A DNA stretch of 16,935 nt from Eggerthellaceae bacterium (lineage in GTDB: Bacteria; Actinomycetota; Coriobacteriia; Coriobacteriales; Eggerthellaceae), in the NCBI GenBank assembly GCA_017533165.1, contig JAFXIM010000287.1:1-16935 (forward strand). The letters are read 5' to 3'. The stretch's first letter is position 1, and each line of letters starts with the position of its first letter. The notes beneath the pieces were generated by a model. The model saw only the letters and a list, made by a program, of their open reading frames with translations. It ran no database searches and was not told the origin of the DNA. A program made the position numbers and the translations under genes. This document shows, piece by piece, positions 13,998 to 16,935 of the stretch.

Positions 13998-15332
13998 ATG
14001 GAATCCAAGCAAAGCGTCGGCATTACGCCCGACAAGCGCTTCGCGCTGCTCATCGACGCCGACAACGTTTCGGCAAAGTACATCAAGCCCATCCTTACCG
14101 AACTATCCAAGTACGGCACCATCACCTACAAAAGAATCTACGGTGACTGGACCTTGTCCCTGCATGCCAAATGGAAAGATGCCCTACTCGAGAATTCGAT
14201 TACTCCCATCCAGCAGTTCAGCTACACCTACGGCAAGAACTCCACCGACTCGGCCATGATCATCGACGCCATGGACATCCTCTACGGCGGCAGCGTCGAG
14301 GGCTTCTGCATCGTATCTTCCGACAGCGACTTTACTCGCCTGGCCAGTCGACTGCGCGAGAGCGGACACACGGTGATCGGCATGGGCGAAAAGAAAACGC
14401 CGACGCCCTTCCGCAAAGCATGCGATATCTTCACCGTTCTCGAACTGCTCGTGAAAAACGAGCGCAGCGAAAAGGCCAACGGCCCCACCATGAGCAAGAG
14501 CGAGGTTGAGCAGGCCGTAGTCGACATCATCATCGACAACCAAAACAACGGCAAGGCGACCGGCTTGGGCGAGATCGGAAGCCGACTGCAGAAGCGCTAC
14601 CCCGACTTCGACGTGCGAAACTACGGAACCAACCTTCTCTCCAAATTGCTCGGAGAATTCACCCGTGTAAAGATCACCAAGGATCACAGCTCTGTCGCAG
14701 TCGAGCTTGCCGACAGCCAGGAAGCTGACGCGCATGAGGAAAAGCAGATTGAAAGGCCTACGGAGGCGCAGCAGGAAAAGGCTGGTGGCAAGGCGGCGGA
14801 CAGCCATGCCGAAAATAGCGCCGATAAGATGGCAGACAAACAGGCTGATAAGCAGGTCGAAAAGCATATCGACAAAGTCCCGGGCAAAACAGCAGACAAA
14901 GCCCCTGAAAAGACGGGCAGCAAGCGCGGCGCAAAGACAGATAAGGCAGCTGTCGAAAAGCAGGAAGAGCGCGCTCAGGACAGCGCGCCCGCCGAAAAGG
15001 TCGAGGAAGCCGCAGCGCGACCCGATGAGCCGAAGGCCGAGATCAACCCGGATAAACCTGCTCGCAAGCCTCGTCGAAAGCGCAAGATCACCGTTGAACG
15101 CAGGCGTCGCGAGGAACCGCGCACACCTCAGGTTCTCATAAGGGAGCAGCTTACCGGCGCCGGCGAGGAAGGCATTGCGCTCACCCATCTCGGCGATCTG
15201 ATCAAAAGCGAGTTTAAGGACTTCAAAGTTCGCGACCTCGGCTTCGCCCAGCTTCGTCTCTACATTGCAAGCGTAGAAGAGTTCGAGGTGTTCAAGAAGG
15301 AAAAGGTGTATTTCGCAAGGCGCAGATCCTAG
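13998..15332 (+). CDS. NYN-domain (PIN-like, LabA/DUF88) protein with two OST-HTH/LOTUS domains
   Basis: Predicted RNA-directed protein of 444 residues. The NYN nuclease-fold domain spans about 14-155, with acidic residues at D20 and D22 (LLIDADN), D84 and D90 (DSAMIIDAMDIL) and D109/D111 (SSDSDF), the expected metal-binding set. A first OST-HTH/LOTUS domain spans about 165-235 (SEVEQAVVDIII to TRVKITKDH). A charged low-complexity linker (about 238-375) follows, rich in Lys, Glu and Ala, with a strict four-residue lysine repeat and a basic patch KPARKPRRKRK. A second LOTUS domain closes the protein (about 376-440). The start at 13998 has a strong AAGGAG site; the frame is open further upstream but that part is antisense to the rhodanese gene. 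NYN-LOTUS proteins are linked to RNA turnover; the target here is unknown. A terminator follows the gene. Confidence 0.9.
   Translation: MESKQSVGITPDKRFALLIDADNVSAKYIKPILTELSKYGTITYKRIYGDWTLSLHAKWKDALLENSITPIQQFSYTYGKNSTDSAMIIDAMDILYGGSVEGFCIVSSDSDFTRLASRLRESGHTVIGMGEKKTPTPFRKACDIFTVLELLVKNERSEKANGPTMSKSEVEQAVVDIIIDNQNNGKATGLGEIGSRLQKRYPDFDVRNYGTNLLSKLLGEFTRVKITKDHSSVAVELADSQEADAHEEKQIERPTEAQQEKAGGKAADSHAENSADKMADKQADKQVEKHIDKVPGKTADKAPEKTGSKRGAKTDKAAVEKQEERAQDSAPAEKVEEAAARPDEPKAEINPDKPARKPRRKRKITVERRRREEPRTPQVLIREQLTGAGEEGIALTHLGDLIKSEFKDFKVRDLGFAQLRLYIASVEEFEVFKKEKVYFARRRS
14817..14936 (+). repeat. tetrapeptide (12-base) lysine repeat in the linker of the NYN-LOTUS protein
   Basis: Residues 274-313 form ten consecutive four-residue units ending in Lys: SADK, MADK, QADK, QVEK, HIDK, VPGK, TADK, APEK, TGSK, RGAK. 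Lysines fall at 277, 281 and so on to 313 with no break in phase. Five of the ten units end in DK. The DNA copies differ in codons, so this is an old, selected or slowly drifting repeat rather than a fresh slippage product. Confidence 0.8.
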
Positions 15333-15353
15333 ATAGACACCTCGGCGGGTCTG

Positions 15354-15368
15354 TGCGGGTCGCCCGCA
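15354..15368 (+). other. G+C-rich hairpin just after the NYN-LOTUS stop
   Basis: TGCGGG and CCCGCA form a perfect 6-bp stem with a TCG loop, 21 bases after the stop codon. No T-tract follows, so it could protect the mRNA 3' end rather than terminate transcription. Confidence 0.4.
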
Positions 15369-15421
15369 TGTCGAACGCGCATGAAAAGTCGCGGCCTCAA
15401 TAGGCAACAAACGAGACGGCC

Positions 15422-15459
15422 ACAGGGGGCAACGAATCGCCCCCTGTTTACTTGCATTT
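15422..15459 (+). terminator. intrinsic terminator after the NYN-LOTUS gene
   Basis: ACAGGGGGC and GCCCCCTGT form a perfect 9-bp stem with an 8-base loop (15422-15447), followed by a T-rich stretch TTACTTGCATTTC. It separates the NYN-LOTUS gene from the antiporter gene. The T-tract is on the plus-strand side only. Confidence 0.7.
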
Positions 15460-15501
15460 CGTGAAGAAGGCCTGATCGAATCCCTTATCGGGCGGCTGGA
15501 T

Positions 15502-15510
15502 TGGTAAAAT
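15502..15510 (+). promoter_or_regulatory. possible extended -10 promoter of the antiporter gene
   Basis: TGGTAAAAT matches the TGnTATAAT extended -10 pattern with one change. Transcription would start near 15517, giving a leader of about 40 bases. No good -35 is seen, which extended -10 promoters tolerate. Confidence 0.4.
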
Positions 15511-15556
15511 TGCATCGAAATCATAAGACAAAGCCATATGGAAGGAGCCTCCGCCT

Positions 15557-16935
15557 ATGGAAGCATTTGCGCTTGCGCTCATCTTGCTTGCCGGCGTGCT
15601 CATCTCATCAGTTATCGATCAGATTGTCCCGCACGTTTCCCTGCCTCTCGTACAAATCGCCCTCGGCTGCGCCTTCGCGGTGCTCACGCCCTCCGAAATC
15701 ACCATCAACCTTGACCCAGAGCTCTTCCTGGTGCTCTTCATCGCGCCGCTATTGTTCGATGAAGCAAAGCACGCCAACAAGGCTGACCTGTGGCGTGAAC
15801 GCAAGCCCGTGCTCTCCCTAGCTATCGGGCTCGTGGTTGCCACGGCGCTCGTCATAGGCTTCGCGCTCAATCTCATCATCCCATCCATCCCGCTTGCTGC
15901 CGCATTCGCGCTCGGCGCGGCGCTCGGCCCAACGGATGCCGTTGCCGTCACCTCCCTCGCCAAAACCGTCAGTATCCCCAAACGCCAGCAGAGCATTCTC
16001 AAGGGCGAGCTGCTCCTCAACGACGCATCGGGCATCGTCTCCTTCCAGTTTGCCCTGGCGGCCGTCATTACGGGATCGTTCTCCCTGCTAAACGCCTCTA
16101 TCAATTTTGCCTACGAATTCGTCGGCGGCCTCGTCGTAGGAGCCGTCCTGGGGCTCCTCGCCAACTTCATCGTTCGCAAAGCACGCGACATCGGCGTTGA
16201 AAACACCACCTTCCATGTGCTTTTTGAACTCTTCACGCCGTTCATCGTGTTTCTTTTCTCCGACGCCATCCACGTAAGCGGCATCATTGCAGTTGTCGTC
16301 GCCGGCCTACTCAACATCATCTCCCCTAGAGCCATCGGCCCCAACATCTCTCGCATGAACATCGTTTCTTCGAGCGTTTGGCGCGTGCTCACCTTCGCCC
16401 TCAACGGCATCGTGTTCGTGCTCTTGGGCACCCAGCTTCCCCACGCAATGCACCGTACCTGGGATGACATCACCTTTGACAACGGCTTTCTGCTCATGGT
16501 CATACTAGGTATCACGCTCATTCTGTACCTCACGCGCTTTTTGTGGGTGCTTGCCATGGACTACCATTATGTGCGCACTAAGCTCGATCGAAAGTTTACC
16601 GCCGCCGACGCCAAGATGGCGCTCGTCACCACCTTCTGCGGGGCGAAGGGAACGATCACGCTGTCCATCTTGCTCACCATCCCCTACACCCTCTCTCTTG
16701 AGCCCTTCGTTGCCTTCCCGCAGCGCGATCTCATCATCTTCCTCGCCTGCGGCGTCATCGTGATCACCCTGCTCGTCGCAACCTTCATAGTGCCGCTTCT
16801 CTCTCCCGCACCCGACAAAAAGCAGTCGGAGCTCGATCAAAAGCAGCACGAGGCTGAATGCAACATGGAGATCATCCGATCGGTTATCGAGGAGCTTACG
16901 GCTCGCCAAACACCCGAGAATCGTCTCGCTACGCA
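15557..16935 (+). CDS. CPA1-family Na+/H+ antiporter (NhaP-like), 3' end outside window
   Basis: Integral membrane cation/proton exchanger. At least 459 codons are present without a stop. Key motifs are GPTDAVAV (about 124-131), NDASGIV at about 155-161 with the ND pair that binds the cation in electroneutral CPA1 exchangers, and GAKGTITL (about 363-370) as the conserved G-x-[RK]-G segment. About 11-12 hydrophobic segments are seen, ending near residue 417. After them comes a charged cytoplasmic tail (DKKQSELDQKQHEAE) of the kind found in NhaP and YjcE-like proteins. The ATG at 15557 has AAGGAG nine bases upstream; a closer ATG at 15538 is out of frame. The ion (Na+, K+ or Li+) cannot be told from sequence. 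Confidence 0.92.
   Translation, partial: MEAFALALILLAGVLISSVIDQIVPHVSLPLVQIALGCAFAVLTPSEITINLDPELFLVLFIAPLLFDEAKHANKADLWRERKPVLSLAIGLVVATALVIGFALNLIIPSIPLAAAFALGAALGPTDAVAVTSLAKTVSIPKRQQSILKGELLLNDASGIVSFQFALAAVITGSFSLLNASINFAYEFVGGLVVGAVLGLLANFIVRKARDIGVENTTFHVLFELFTPFIVFLFSDAIHVSGIIAVVVAGLLNIISPRAIGPNISRMNIVSSSVWRVLTFALNGIVFVLLGTQLPHAMHRTWDDITFDNGFLLMVILGITLILYLTRFLWVLAMDYHYVRTKLDRKFTAADAKMALVTTFCGAKGTITLSILLTIPYTLSLEPFVAFPQRDLIIFLACGVIVITLLVATFIVPLLSPAPDKKQSELDQKQHEAECNMEIIRSVIEELTARQTPENRLAT

Noticed and set aside
14184..15524. Long minus-strand open frame (446 codons) opposite the NYN-LOTUS gene
   Set aside because: It is antisense to a well-supported gene with a strong ribosome site and runs through that gene's terminator hairpin. 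The translation is Ala/Leu/Cys-rich low-complexity sequence that reflects the sense-strand linker.

Overview
This window looks like ordinary chromosomal DNA from a G+C-rich, Gram-positive-type bacterium. The gene content suggests an anaerobic actinobacterium of the class Coriobacteriia (Eggerthellaceae-like): scpA/scpB with an RluB-type pseudouridine synthase and a site-2 protease, tyrA-aroA, an ABC-F ATPase, trpS and scattered tRNA genes with encoded CCA. This is inferred from gene content and order; no marker gene settles it. I see no phage, insertion sequence or CRISPR array.

Layout. Positions 1-11500 are almost entirely on the minus strand. Reading in the direction of transcription (right to left), the groups are: (a) an acyl-CoA ligase followed after 8 bases by trmL; (b) a tight operon of M50 site-2 protease, scpA, scpB, rluB and a methyltransferase, with gaps of 10, 12 and about 26 bases and a 4-base GTGA overlap; (c) tyrA and aroA, overlapping by 8 bases. 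A plus-strand TetR regulator (8603-9211) diverges from the acyl-CoA ligase across an AT-rich 245-base region with operator-like sequences. An ABC-F ATPase (9224-11353) converges on the TetR gene.

The middle of the window is translation machinery on the minus strand: tRNA-His, tRNA-Lys(CTT), a CAT-anticodon tRNA, trpS and tRNA-Val(CAC). The tRNAs come with recognisable promoters and intrinsic terminators. Three of the four tRNAs have a small perfect hairpin ending 7-10 bases before the mature 5' end. A minus-strand rhodanese (13320-13715) diverges from a plus-strand NYN-LOTUS protein, which is followed by a terminator and a CPA1-type Na+/H+ antiporter that runs off the right edge.

Main points for follow-up: an in-frame TGA in aroA whose reading frame otherwise stays intact and conserved to the window edge; the NYN-LOTUS-linker-LOTUS protein with ten lysines spaced exactly four residues apart; the tRNA leader hairpins; the tRNA-Val terminator placed so close to the ABC-F start that it may act as an attenuator; and the near-identical anticodon arms of the adjacent CAT and CTT tRNAs. 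I found no clear new defence or mobile system.
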